This document shows, in pieces, positions 42,816 to 56,400 of a DNA stretch of 64,000 nucleotides (its first letter is position 1; each line of letters opens with the position of its first letter). The DNA is from Mesostigma viride (Eukaryota > Streptophyta > Mesostigmatophyceae > Mesostigmatales > Mesostigmataceae). Under the pieces are notes generated by a model that made no database searches, had not been told where the DNA came from, and saw nothing but the letters and a program-made list of their open reading frames with translations. Both the position numbers and the translations under genes were made by a program. The stretch spans positions 478,883-542,882 of the forward strand of contig RPFO01000485.1 in the NCBI GenBank assembly GCA_009746045.1, given 5' to 3'.

Positions 42816-45800
42816 TCATGCCACGCTAGCCACTGCCGGACTTTTGTGGAGCTTGGCCTGCAGGGGCCTGCCCTTGATGGAGCTGTTTTGTAGCTTTCCC
42901 AACGCGACTTCTGCCTCCTCGGCGGACGTGAAGTAAATCCTGGCCATGCCCCCAAACCGGCCGCCCTGGCGCGGCAACATGTCGATCCCGTTCAGCCGCT
43001 CCACGCCTGCCCTCTCCTTCACGTGCTTTGCCAGGTTGGTCATCTTCAGGTCAAACGGCAAGTTCCACACAAACACACACGAGGACACCATTTTCTTCTG
43101 ACCGTCCGGTGCATCCAGGGCCTTGAGCGGGAGCATCTTGCCCACCGCGCGCCTGGGGGGCTTCTCCCCTGTGCGTGATGCCCGCGGGGGCAGCTGCTCC
43201 GATGGCCCCTCCGGCAGCTTGGTCCCTGTTTCCCGCTCAATCTTGGACTTCAGCTCGCGCAGGATGCGGATCTGCGCCAGCTTCTCGGGGCTGAGCAGAT
43301 CCCAGAACACGCCACCTGGCTTGGGGATCGCGGTGTTTGTGCGGATGATGCGCGTGGGTGTACAGATGATGTCCACAGGAACGTCGTGCACCCGCAGCTT
43401 GTCCAGGGGGATGCTCCCAGCGTCCAACACCTGGCAGTCGTGGACTGGGCACAGCAAGAAGCAAGAAGCATGACAGGACAGGACGTGACACGGCGGGACA
43501 GGGCAGGGCAGGACCAGGCAAGACGGCAGCGGCCAGAAGCAGGCAGACATTTCGACAGCAGGGTCAACAGCCAGCAAAAGAAGGCAGCTTACGAATTACA
43601 GTCATTCACCCCTAAGGTTAGGTTGCTTAAGTTGTGTTCACGCCTGAAGTTGGGTCGCATAGAATTTCGGCATTCTAAGTTCAAAGTAGTCCATATTAGT
43701 ATTTTCATAAATGTAGTTCACATGAGTACAATTAAGTAGAGCCATTCACGCCTTAAGTTGGGTTCACGCCTTAAGTTGAAAACCTCGAACCCAACTACGG
43801 CGTGAATGACCCGTACAATTTAGGGAAAGCCACGCATGTTCGCATACATATACAAGCATGGCTGGGTTCACTGATGCAGAGATGTTAAGTGGCGTCCTCA
43901 CTATCCATGGCCGCTGCGCGCGCAGGCCTACCTGTGGTCACCACCAGCGTGTGCTCGTCAATCGCCCCCATCAGTCGCAGGATGGCGTATTCTAGCTCTG
44001 CAAAGCCCTGTGACAAGGGTACGCGGGGCACGGGTCATGGCAGACGGCAGAAGAGAGCATGGTGTGATGGGAGACGTACGAGGTGGGTGGGAGACATCGA
44101 TTTGCAGTCCAACCAATCAGATGAGCATTGGGAGACCAGACTATCCCGGGCATGAGTCAACCGGGCACATGTTCCATGCTGCTTCTCAAGACGAAACTGT
44201 CCCCGTGTTCAAGAACCAACCGTGAAAGTTCAAGAACCAAAAGACCATGACCTGACCTGCCATGCCTACCTGGCAGTCTTCAAAGACCGCATTGACCAAA
44301 CTGGACGAAGCAAGCACGTCATCTGAGCGGGCACGTCGCAAGTATACTAAGTCATCTGAGCGGGCACGTCGCAAGTATATTAGGCCAGCTGAACGGGCAC
44401 GTCGCAAGTATATCAGGTCATCTGAGCGGGCACGTCGCAAGTATACTAAGTCATCTGAGCGGGCACGTCGCAAGTATATTAGGCCAGCTGAACGGGCACG
44501 TCGCAAGTATATCAGGTCATCTCAGCGGGCACGTCGCAAGCATATTAGGTCATCTGAGCGGGCACGTCACAAGTATATCAGGTCATCTCATCGGGCACGT
44601 CGCAAGTATATTAGGTCATCTCAGCGGGCACGTCGCAAGTATACTAAGCCATCTCAGTGGGCGCGTCGCAAGTATATTAGGTCATCTGAGTGGGCATGTC
44701 GCAAGTATATTAGGTCATCTCAGCGGGCACGTCGCAAGTATACTTAGTCATCTGAGCGGGTACGTCACAAGTATACTAGGCGGTGGCCACTTGCACCTTA
44801 CCCTTACAACGGAAACAAGCTGCTAGGTGTGCGCGCACCGAGCACCACTTTTCCACAGTACGGACAGGTTGAGCCAGGATCGTCACCTTAAAATGGAAGC
44901 AGGCAGCCAAGGGGTCACCCGGACGACGAAACTCACACGTGTACGCCTGACCTATCCTCACCTGTTGGTTGCGGCCTTGAGGGCTCACCCCCTGGGTGAC
45001 TATGCCATGAGCACTACAAGTGCCGAACCCAACCCCACATCACGAGGCCTAGCTGGCATGCGCGTGCAAAGCGAGTAAGCTTTCAGCCACACGACAAGCT
45101 CATTAAACTTGCTGTGCCCTCCGCCTACAACATGCAGCAAGACAACAGCAGCCCTCCCCCAACAAAAAGTGGCTAATCTACTGTTGCCAGCAGCCACACC
45201 CACCTCCCCCTTGCCCAGCCGTGCTCCCTCCGGGGTGACTGCAGCCGAGCCCACCACCACCAGGTCCACCCGAAGCTTCTCGCCCAGCCCGATCGGCGTG
45301 CCGTACTTGGCGATGCCCGCAGCCTTGCAGGCGTCACGGAGCAGCTTGTCGTCATCGGTGTCGGGTAACGAGGCCAGGGACAGGGTGGAGAAGAAGCCGG
45401 TGCGCAGGCGGGGCTGGGGGCACAGCAGCTGCTTGCCACCTGGCGCATGCACGAATGGATGCATGTGCCAGGGAGTGGGAGACCAGCACATGCATGGGAG
45501 CAAATACACCCAGGTGAGTACACTGCAACGATGAATTACCTGACACGCGCGCGCGGACACAAACCAAGGTGCACACAGAGTCACACACAGTGCACGCGAA
45601 CACACACGCGAGCCGATGCCAACGAACATGTACCACCCAAGGTGCAGGTACACAGATAGGCGCAACTGTGTGCAGCATGGAGGTGTGTGTGCCAAGGACT
45701 AGCCATGCGACACAGGGTCATAAGGCCAGAGCTATCAACTGCTGCTTGCCATGGCTTCAAAATGAAGAGAGACAGCATGTTAAAACATCCTCGATGCATG

Positions 45801-48800
45801 GCCATGTCGATAGGTGATCCAGCCCACACCCACGCTGCAGTGGACCCAGCAAAACCAAGCATGCAGTAAATTTGACGTAGCAAACGTACGGCAGCCTGAG
45901 CACTTTTTTTCCCATTAGTCCACGACTGGCGCTGCGCGGCGGTCATGTGTGCGTGCGCTAGCGGAGCACCACCCCTCTGGTTCACTACTTACAGTAACTA
46001 CACCGTCCAGTGTACTCAGTATGGGCCACAGCATCTGCGAAGGATATTTTGATTTTGGGAGAGATATTTTGGGAGAGACGCCGTCAACAGTGTGGCCCAC
46101 ACTATTTGCGCACCCACACAGCTGGCGGTGTACTAGAGTGGGCGGCAGTGTTTTTGCTAAGGGTTTTTGGGCTGCGGTCACGGGTGACCTTGGCCCCCGA
46201 AATCCTGCGGTCACGGTGACCTCGGCCACCAAAATCCCGCGGTCCCGCATGACCTTGCATAGCTTTGTTGCGAGCACTGTGTGTGATGTGTTATACGCTT
46301 CAATGCCTCAGCCTAGGCTTGTGGGGGGCCCAGGGGGGGTTATAGGCACTTTGGCCTTAGTCTACTTACATACCAACTTAGTGGTTTGTTCTTATGTGGA
46401 ATTCTTGCATCAACAAAATTAGATTACCCTTCACCCTTGGGCCTTAAGCCTTGGGCATAAACACAAAGTTGCTGACCCTGATGGAATAATACTCAATACA
46501 CATCAATGATTACACCTTTGAGTTGTGACTTGGCCACTTGGGCCATGGGGCATGGTCCAACGGCCAGGGAGGTTTAAAAACTCAATCCTGCCTGCTTGAC
46601 TGAAAATGCTACATAAAACAATAGCATACATGAACAATCAGACGATCTATGGCGACGCTTTCCACGCCCAGATCTCGGGTCATCGTCGGAATGCGAACGT
46701 GATTGAGACTCAGCAGACTCAGAAGATGAGTCATTTCCACTCGCCCCAGACCTTTACCCCCCGTTCGTCTCGTTAGATTCCAAACGGCGACGAGCTCCGA
46801 CACTATCCACATTCCCAGGCGGCTGCAAGTTGCCTGACGATGGCGCCGAATCAGGCCCTGCCTCGGGCATGGAGTTGTCAGGAGGGCTGCGGCCAGCTGT
46901 GCCTGATGACTTTTGTGGAATGAGCCACGATAATAAACCTAGGCCCTTAGCTCTGCATGAGGCCGAGGCCACTCCTAAACTAGACGTTTTTTTATTCTTG
47001 CTGACCATGTTCGATTTGTCTTTACCCGACATGTTCGTATTTAACGCTAGGGCAAGCTCAGTCCCCACCCATTATAGCATGGCGCTACCTAGACATAAAG
47101 CTAAAAGCTTGTTACTTTGTTCCGTTTCTCACAGCCATTATCGCACTGCTGATCCCCCACCAGTCTAGAGAACGGGCATAATGTTTTTCGACGTCGCCAG
47201 CCATCAATGACTTCACGCATTGTCAAGAACGCAGGGAATTCATTAAATCAGGATTACGCTCAAGCCCTGAGGTCAACTCAAGTCAAGGTAGGAACGTCGC
47301 TGCTGTCTGCTACAGAACTGAAAATTCACTAGAGCCGAATTTCTAACTGACGTCTTTTAGTGGTTACTAAATACCTTGTTGAGTAAACGATTCTAAAATC
47401 TGATTGTGACGAAACCTGTACAGCTCGAAGCTACCTGACAGACCACTGACCGGCCGATGGACCCACTACCTGCTGCCAGACCTGCGGTCACAAGACTAGA
47501 CCTGTGACCGCAGCCTGCCTGTGACCGCGGTCACCAAAATCCCGCGGTCATGTGTGACCGCAGCCACCAAAATCTGGCGGTCATGTGTGACCGCGGGCTC
47601 CAAAATCCGGCGGTCAGCGGTCACACATGACCGCGCGCGGCCCATTAGCAAAAACACTGGTGGGCGGCTTGTAAGCTGAGGTAAAGTAAGTGAGCCTGTT
47701 CAAGTTTGACACTGGATCTGAGTAAAGCTTCTCAAGGCAGGTGGCTTGCATGCGTCACAAGCTGGAAAAAGTGCTCAGCCAATGGAGGAAACACATTCCA
47801 ATCAATGTGCGCCGCGCTGAGAGTCAAAACCAAGGTACTATTTTGTGGAGGAGACCTGTAGTAGGGTGACCCACTCTAACTGCAAACTCACACCAATAAA
47901 GCACCCACACTACATGCGCGGGATGGTGCACGGGCGTACCAATCAGCGTGCGGTAGCGGACCTGCCGCTGTGGCGTGTCTGGGTTCACCTTCACCGTCTG
48001 CGCGGAGAAAAACTCGGGCAACGATGCCAGCTGCACGCAGGGTGGGAACAGGGATGTGGAAACAGGGCGATAAGAGCGGGCTTTGTAAGGGGCGGTAACC
48101 ATGGGCAACAACAGGCAGTTTCCTTGACATTGCGTTGGTGTTGTGGGTAGCATGGGGAACAAGGGGGCGTGGCCAACACGGGTGTTTGTAAAAGAATGGG
48201 AACAGTTTCCTTGACCTTGGATTGGTGTTGTGGGTAGCATGAGGAACCAGGGGGCGTGGCCAATATGGGTGTTTGTAAAAGAATGGGAAATCCACACAGT
48301 ACAGCTTGGGGCCGCGTGAGTTGCGGGTCCGCGTAAATGGCTTTCATCCATCATGCTACAGCGTGCACGCGATGTGTTTGACAATGCAGGTTTCTTGTCC
48401 ACTGATCTCCCGCATACGGAGAGAAGGAAGGAGGTTGGATTCGGAAAATGTTGGCTACCTGTGCGTCAGCATGTCAGCACTTCCCTCCTCACACAAGAAA
48501 CCAAATGATAAAAAAATATCAAGTATCCTTTGGTGTATGCCGCAAGATTTCTAACCACAAGCGTTTAAGGCAATTGAGACTAGCAGTTACAATTTGTCAT
48601 TTAAGATAATTGGGTAATAAAAAAACTTGGGTGATAACCCCACCGAGCAAGGTCAGCACATGCTGGAGTGTGCAGTTCCATCCCAAACCTCCTCAGATTG
48701 TACCAAGGTCACCGCTGCTATTCAAAAGCGTGCATATTTGGGCCCTTGCACTCTATGCCACCTCAGCCCCTCACGTCTTTGCCGTGTCTCGTGTAGGCCA

Positions 48801-49303
48801 CGTGCGGTGGGAACACGAATGCAAGAGATACCCGAGCAGCTGCACAGCCTCAGTACTTGGATCCGGCTTACCTTGTCAGCAGCTTGATCCGCTCCGACGA
48901 AGTTAGGGATGCGATGGTGTACTGGTCTGGGAAAATCTGCAAGGTTTTCTGCCTCCATCTTGTCCCATATACGTTTCCGAATATCCCATTTCCATCCGCC
49001 ATCCGTCTGGGCCCCGTTCGCCAAGGAAGCCGCAGCAACCTCCTTCATGTTATCCATGGCACGCTTGTCGCGAGCGAGCCTTTGGGCTTCACTCTCGCCA
49101 GCAGAAGAGATGCACCTTGTTTGAACCGTGCCCACACCATTGGGCGCAGAATTAATCCAGGAAATGACAGATCCAGACGACTGGGTCTTGGATAGTCTAC
49201 GACATTGCGCGTTAAATGTTGAATATCTACATCCAACCAATTCTTTGCCACACGAACTGCCAAGCTTCGGCGCGACCGCGCAAATGATGGCGGTCTCCGC
49301 CAT
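42816..49303 (-). CDS. 5-formyltetrahydrofolate cyclo-ligase-like (COG0212/MTHFSD) protein with C-terminal RRM, five exons
   Basis: Minus-strand exons: 48872-49303, 47940-48030, 45204-45439, 43932-44007 and 42816-43444; all have GT/AG ends and consistent phase. ATG at 49303 ([15 protein letters not shown]); the first about 70 residues look like an organelle-targeting extension. Then come [20 protein letters not shown] and [22 protein letters not shown]-type [75 protein letters not shown] and [15 protein letters not shown], all signature blocks of the COG0212 cyclo-ligase-like family. The C-terminus is an RRM ([14 protein letters not shown] ... [20 protein letters not shown]). The family is related to the enzyme making 5,10-methenyl-THF; plant COG0212 has been linked to thiamin metabolism rather than true cyclo-ligase activity. 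Animal MTHFSD also carries an RRM. Confidence 0.9.
44318..44790 (+). repeat. 30/33-bp minisatellite in intron 3 of the COG0212-type gene
   Basis: About fifteen units of TCATCTGAGCGGGCACGTCG-CAAGTATATTAGG. Open as a basic repeat on the plus strand ([11 protein letters not shown]), but it lies in an intron of the opposite-strand gene. Confidence 0.9.
46146..47659. mobile_element. hAT-like non-autonomous transposon (1.5 kb) in intron 2 of the COG0212-type gene
   Basis: A perfect 8-bp duplication GTGGGCGG (46138-46145 and 47660-47667) flanks inverted ends CAGTGTTTTTGCTAA. Subterminal GCGGTCAC / GTGACCGC motifs are repeated many times at both ends, as hAT transposases usually require. The only notable frame (46754-47068, minus; [20 protein letters not shown]) is too short for a transposase and unrecognised. 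Confidence 0.85.
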
Positions 49304-49628
49304 ATTCGCCCGGAGGAGTACGCCCACGTGAAAATGCTGGGGCTATTGCAAGCCGGTAGTTTTTTCAAGCGAGATAAAGGCTCAACATGCCGCAGGCGGC
49401 CAGGTGGCAACTCTTTGTGCTTCCACATAGACAAACATGGCACTGTGTACGGCGACGGTCACGAGCCCGCCTCCATGGGAAAACGACCGAACCACAAGGC
49501 GTGATCATGATTCTTGTACAGCACTTTGTGTCCGTCCAAGTCCCAGTGCCCCGATAGTACCACCGATACTAAATATATCCGGCCCTTTGCCACTATAGAT
49601 TCTCTGCTGCCCATGTGCGGCGTGGGAC

Positions 49629-49665
<37 letters not shown>

Positions 49666-50416
49666 CTGTGTCCCTGGGCCTGGGCCCGAGTGGGCTGTGG
49701 GACCAGCGCTTTGTGGGATTGTGGTCACGAGGGCCGACTTGTAGTCACGAGGGCCGCATGGCCCGACAGTTGCAACCTGTTGCAAGTTGCAACGTCATGT
49801 CTACAGTACTGTTGTTGTTGTTGTTGTTTCCCACGCTACAGTACTGTACTGTACAGGATTTATCTTTCTGGGACTCTGGGCCATTTGGGAGACCACGGTA
49901 CAGTACTACTGTACTGTACTGTACTGTCTACTACAAGCCTGTACTGTACTAGACTGTACTACAGTACAGTAGCTGTACCCTTTCCATACAGAAGCTTTCC
50001 ATGCTGGTCACTGCACCAACACTCCAACAGTGCAGCCGCTGCAGCGTCGACCAGTCGCCCGGTTGAACCAAGGCCGACCGCTTGCCCGACTTTGCGCGGG
50101 AATCGTGCAAATTTGCGTTGAAGGAATTTGCAGGGTTGGAAGGAATCGAGGAAGGAACTGGCCATGGCGTCATTCCGTGTGTGAAATGACATGTACGTAG
50201 AGTTTTGATGATTATGTGAGCGCCCATGACATCGGTAACTCGCTGCTTTCGTGATCAATGGGCTGTCGCTCGAACACGCTGTCAGATACATGTTATACTC
50301 GGAGTTAAACCTTCAAGTTTCTATGCAGTGATGTGTACGCAGCAGGGACAATTCAATTGCTGACATTTGCTGGCAAACCTGCATAGGTGTTGAGTAGGGA
50401 GTCAGGCCGGCCATTC
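49304..50416. other. Divergent promoter region between the COG0212-type and BRWD genes
   Basis: 1.1 kb between the two start codons. It holds a (CAA)n run of about 14 units (49630-49666), a GTTGTTGTTG run (49811-49827) and many GTACTGTACTGTAC units (49833-49975) able to fold back. No TATA box is convincing. Confidence 0.5.
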
Positions 50417-53400
50417 ATGCAAGCATTTAATGACATGGAGGAAATGTGTGTTTCAATTGGTGAACCCGTGGGGGAAAGCGAAGCGGTCGGTGCCATGCAG
50501 GCAACTCAATCTTTTGATAAATCCAACGGTGGCGCGGATAGCGACTCATTCTCGAGAGACAATGTCAGACCGCTGCATCTTCAGCTGGGCAGAAAAGACA
50601 AGTCACCTGCAAAACCTGTCACTCATACTGACGCCACGGCTGGCCCATGCCTGCAACTGGAATTATCAGGAACAGCGCCCGTGTTTGTCGAAGCGGAAGG
50701 CGCAGCTGTTTCAACCCCGGGGGCACAGCTTAGTTTATTGCAGCAGATAGCTGCCGGGGGGCCTGATAAGTCAGGAAACGGCTGCGGCGAGAGCGGAACG
50801 GATAGCGGAAGCCACCTGGATGAGATTTTTTTTCTCATGCTGCACTTCTTGAGTTCACGGCCGGACTGCGCGGCTTCCTTTGCTGCTCTTAAAGCCGACG
50901 TGGCAGCGCATGGGCTGCTCGGGATGAAACATAGTTGGGATCCGGAATCCCAGCCTCTGCCTGCCAGTTACGCGGATTTCCTTCCAAGGTATGTGTCAAA
51001 ATGTGAACGTGGGACCCTAGTGATGCCATCGGGATGGCAACATGGCAGACAGGTCGGTACCTGTGAGATAATGGAATATGCGCAATTACCTGCTTAGCCT
51101 TTTCCAGGTAAATGCCTCGTTGCTCCTAACATGCTCATCCACTGGCTGCTGGCACCCTTTGATGGGGAAGGCCCTTTTGCGTATGCTACTGTATAGTGGG
51201 CTATGTACCCCACTGCATGCTACTGTATCCTACTGCATGCTACTGTATCCTACCGCATGCTACTGTATGCTACTGTATGTTACCGCATGCTACCGCACGC
51301 TACTGTATGCTACTGTATGCTACTGTATGCTACTGTATGCTACTGTATGCTACTGCATGCTACTGTATGCTACTGTACGCTACTGTACGCTGCTGTATGC
51401 TACTGCATGCTACTGTATGCTACTGTGCGCTGCTGTATGCTACTGTACGCTACTGTACGCTGCTGTATGCTACTGTATGCTACTGTATGCTACTGTATGC
51501 TACTGTATGCTACTGCATGCTACTGTATGCTACTGTACGCTGCTGTATGCTACTGTACACTGTTGTATGCTACTGTATGATATCGTAGTGGATAATGTTA
51601 CATTATGGGCGTGCAGGAATCGGGCACACGCATTAGGTAACGGGCACGCGTGTGGTCACCCCTTGCATGGCGAATAGCCGTGCGGTAGACGTGGGGGCTG
51701 CCAGGATCTAGCCATGCGGACGGGGGGCAGGGAGGTCATGAAGCCATGCAGGGAATGGGGGGATGTGCTGGTGTAGGCTGACATCCAACCGCCAAGTGGT
51801 TTGGTCCCAAAGTGATCTGGTACCGCAGGTGGTTACATCCCGCACGGGTGGCCCCATGCGCAGGAGAGGCCACGCGGAATGGTAATGGGGACGCCAGGAT
51901 TATTTACGGACCAGGATGCTCCCAGGCCTGATCCCTTGTTGCGACAAAGTGGCCACCCGCACAAAGCGCAGGATTCTTCACAAGCACCGCCGTTCCGTCT
52001 TGCATTCAGGATTCTTCACAAGCACCGCCGTTCCGTCTTGCATTCTTTCCACCCTGATCCTTTCAGCGACCTTCGCCCACAACTTGCGGGCTCCTATTGT
52101 GTACCTCGTTGCTCACAGAGCCTCGCCCGCCCTTTTTTACTCATCATGTCACGCGTGGCCTCCCATTCGGCCTTTTCTTCATCTTCCTCACTTCCCCCCC
52201 CCCCCGCCCCCTTTCCCTCCCCCTCCAGGTACGGCCACCTGTCCACCGACCGGCTGCCGGGATTGCTGGAGGAACTTCGCCAGGTGGCGGGCGGAGGGCG
52301 GCCGTTTGTGTCGCTGCTGGCGGACCGGGAGGCCTCCGTCGTCCGATGTGCGTAAGATGGTGTCGTCCGATGTGCATGGCCTCAGCATGATGAATTACAC
52401 ACAAGCACCATGTGTGGTTCAAGACATGGGTGGTGGTGTTTGGGGCTGGTTTTCGAGGTGCGATGTGGGAGGCGTGCTCTCTGTGAGCATTGCGGTGTAC
52501 GGCGTGAGAGGGGGTCTCTGAGAGCATTGCGGTGTACCGCGTGAGAGGGGCCTTCCCAACAAACCATTTCACATCTTCTGTTTCCTCCAGAGGGTCATCA
52601 CACAGCGGTGGATCCTACACACCGGTTGACCCTGTGGACACTCCTGGCCAATATGCCCCTGGCAGTTTTTCACCACTTTCTCACCCTGAACTGTGCCTCC
52701 TTGCTTGCTCCTGTCGATTCCTCATTTGTCGCCATCGTTTTCTTGCCCCCACCGCCCATTGCTGCTAATGGTGCAGGCGAGCGCCAGGCCGCACTGCACG
52801 CCCGGGCCACCCCTGCGGTCGCCAGCAGCACAGGCACCAGCTCATCCTACGTGCGGCCCCGTGCCCTCGGCCCCAGTACCGGCACCAGCCCAGTCCTCAC
52901 CGTTGTATCGGCCAGCGCAGGCACCGCCGCGGTCAACTGCCTGTTTGGCCTGCGGGCAAGGGAGATGCTGGGGGGCCTGGAGGCCCGGCACAAGCGTGCC
53001 CCCCTGCGCACGCAGCAGCCACACGTGGTGCCCAGCCGCGCCACGCTGTACGGCCGCATGAACCGCTGGCACACGTTCCGGGGGCACATGAACATCGTAT
53101 ACTGCGGTGAGCGGGGCAGGGCAGCGCGCTCACGTGTGCGTGTGTTTGTGTGTGTTTGTGTGTGTTTGTGTGTGTTTGTGTGTGTTTGTGTGTGTTTGTG
53201 TGTGTTTGTGTGTGTTTGTGTGTGTTTGTGTGTGTTTGTGTGTGTTTGTGTGTGTGTGTGTGTGTGTGCGTGTGTGTGCTTGTGCGTGTGTGTGCTTGTG
53301 TGCGCGTGTGTCACATATACCTAGCGGGTCGTGTTCCATGAGGGGCAGTGCCCCTGGTTATGTCCACGTGGGGGTAGTAGATATCCCCTGATGGCGGGGT

Positions 53401-56400
53401 CTCTGCGGTCAGCGGGGCAGCACACGAGGGAATGCGCTGACGTTGCAAATCTGTTGGGCGGTTCATTAATGGAGGGTCCGGTATCCTGTGGTACACTCCG
53501 ACCACGCCCACATCGAGATACCTCCCTGGTGCACGTCTGCCTGTGCTGCTCGGGTTATTGTTCTGTTGCAGGTGTTGGAAAGTAATACCTAAGGGTTTTT
53601 GGTTTCGCTCAGGGCAGTTTGCAGGAAGTGATGTGGCCATGAAGTCAATCAAGGCAACGTTTCCATCCCTAGGTTAACTCTAGCATTCTTCACCATCTGT
53701 TTACCGCTGGGTGGGCGTTACGGTGCCCAACCCCCGTGCGGTGTGCGCAGGCATCTTTGACAAGACGGGCCGCCGCGTGGTGACGGGGTCGGACGATCGT
53801 CTGGTGAAGATCTGGTCCACCCTGACAGGGATGCTCTGCTGGTCCTGCCGCGGGCACACGGTGAGCCACCCCGCCATGGGGCGGTGTATGCTTCCATGTA
53901 TGGTCGGGGTGCTGTCCATTGTGTGGCGCTTGTGGGGTCCGCGGCGGCATGGGCGCGGTCTCATCGGGCGGGCAGTCCGGGTGGCGTCTACTCCCTGATG
54001 GATATGCTGTGGTCAGGGGCCGGGCAGCTCTGACTAGATGTCCAGGCAGCCCATTTCCAAGCCATGGCTTCGCAGGGCACCCCCCTTCAAAGTGGGTTGT
54101 ATTGTGAGAACGTTGGGTGGTTGTCAGGGGTGTGGTAAAGACGTCACCGGTGAGGGAGGCAGCGGCTCACCCGATGCCCCTTCCCATGCGCTGCACGGCG
54201 TTGCCCTCGTCCTCCCCCCCCTTATGCCGTCCTCCTCGTCCTTCTCCCCCCCTTGCCATCGGTCTCTTCCTGCCCCCCCTTGCCGTCTGCCAGGGTGACA
54301 TCACCGACTTGGCCATCAGCCCCAGCAACGACGCCGTGGCGTCCGCGTCCAACGACGGGAGCGTGCGCGTGGTACGGCCGCCCGTGCTCATGTGCCCATC
54401 CGCAATACCTGGTGTATAGAATAGCCAGCATTTGCTTGTTTGCATCGGTGCGTCCGCGTCCAACGACGGGAGCGTGCGTGTGGTACGGCCGCCCGTGCTC
54501 ATGTGCCCATCAGCAATACCTGGTGTATAGAATAGCCAGCATTTGAAGCTATCGGTGAGAAACTGGACTACGCAAAGAAACTGGGTCTCGTAGATCGACA
54601 GCAAAATTAAATTTGACTCGTGCCATCGACAGATCCCTCAATGGGAATCCCAATCTGCGCTCGGGTAGTTGAAAGTCGTTTTCCGACCAAGTGATAGTCT
54701 TGTTACGAGACTGGCAAAAATGGCTCTTACGTCATTCTCTCACGCCAAGTAAGCCAAAGTAAAAAATGGCAAGTAGGAGGTGGGGGGTCTGATCTCAAGG
54801 TTAAGTAGCGCAATCGATAGATCTGGCGAGGGCAGTCAGGATCTGCCATTACAAATCCAAACCATGATCCAAAAATGGAAGATAGGTGTCGAAAATGGTC
54901 GGAATCTGATACATTTTGGGCCAAAAATTAATTAATTCGCCATAAGGTACCTTTTTGCCACGGTGGTCCGGTTTCTCGCCAATAGCGTCATTTGCTTGTT
55001 TGCATCGGTGCGTCCTCGTCCAACGACAGGAGCGTGCGCGTGGTCTGAATGCACCACGCATCTGCGCGCGCGCCATCACTGGCATTTGCACATACCCGCA
55101 TCTGTGTGCGCCAATGACAGCATACGCCAGCTCTTGCATGTGCCGGCATTAGTGTGCAAAAGCCTAGCGTACGCCCGCACTTGCGTGTGTACGCCGGCGT
55201 TGGTGTGTACGTCTGCCCTGCGTGTGCCCATCTTTGGCATGATTCGTTCACGCGCATGCTTCCATTGTTTCACGCGCATTCCTCCCTCCTTTCTCTGCGG
55301 TCGTCTCCCTCCTGCCTTATACTTGCAGTGGCACCTGGCCACCGGGCGCCCTGTCTCGGTCCACCTCGGCCACACTGCCGCCGTGCACACAGTCGTCTTC
55401 ATCAAACCGTGGTCCATCGCGGCGGGGGAGCCGGCCGAAGGGCACCTGCGGGGGTCCCCGGGGGCCCCGCGGCCACAGAGGAAATGCCATCTTGCGCTTG
55501 TGCACACACCCGACGAGCGGCTCGAGTGCCCCATCTGTGCGCCGCAGTTCCTGTCGTACGTCACCCGCCGCCGCTGCACCGCCACCCTGCATGCCTTGCA
55601 TTCCCATGGAACGCCCCCGCACGAGTCTCCCCCCCCAGTGCTTCCCACCCCCCCTTTGGTCACATTTGTCCGCCATGCTCGGACCCGTCATGGTCACTGT
55701 GCGCCCGTCACATCACGCTCAAGTGCACCGGCCTCATACATGGTACTCCGCAGTGCACGCTGCGGCCCGGGTTAGCGTACATGGCAGCCAGATGGGAAGG
55801 TTAGGGTACAGGGCAGCCACATGGGAAGGTCTACCCGCGCTGGGTGCCCGTTTATGCTGTCGCATGCCAGTACACTCCCCCATCGCTGCAGAGTCCACAG
55901 GCACACGGCCTGCTGGTATTCCCCCCCACGGCTCCACCACTCCACCTGCCGTTGTTGTAACTGTGAGCAACCAAGCCTGTTTCATGCTACCGCAGCTGGG
56001 TGCTGCCAGTCACATTAGTTTGCGCCCGCACCGACTGCCCACAATTTACTTTTCTGGCTGATTTCGTGTGTGGTAAATTCTGTTTCTGTACAACTCTGCG
56101 TTGGACCATGGACCCCCCCACATGCCTGTCCGGACGCATGCGCTTGCCTGCACCAGGTGCTCCGACGACGGCACTGTGATGCTGTGGCGTGTGTCCCTGG
56201 GGTCTCCCCTGGGGGTGTACACGCCGAGCCCGGCCGCCTCCCTCCCAGGTGAGCGGCTCCCTGAACCGTCAGCAATTGTGGATGGAGATCGGGCAGGCTT
56301 GCGCTGGACACATGGTTTTCCTCCCCAGCACGCAGTCTTTCTAGCACGTGTCACCTAACCAATGCAGGGGCTGAGTTGTTCTGTCTGCTTGGTGCTTGCC

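Noticed and set aside
44262-44747. Basic repeat protein ([11 protein letters not shown] units)
   Set aside because: It is a minisatellite in an intron of the opposite-strand COG0212-type gene; no start context or conservation.
46754-47068. 104-aa ORF within the hAT-like element
   Set aside because: Too short and without transposase or BED-finger residues to annotate as a gene.
51078-51677. Cys-Tyr-rich repeat ORFs
   Set aside because: They translate the TACTGTATGC minisatellite in BRWD intron 1.
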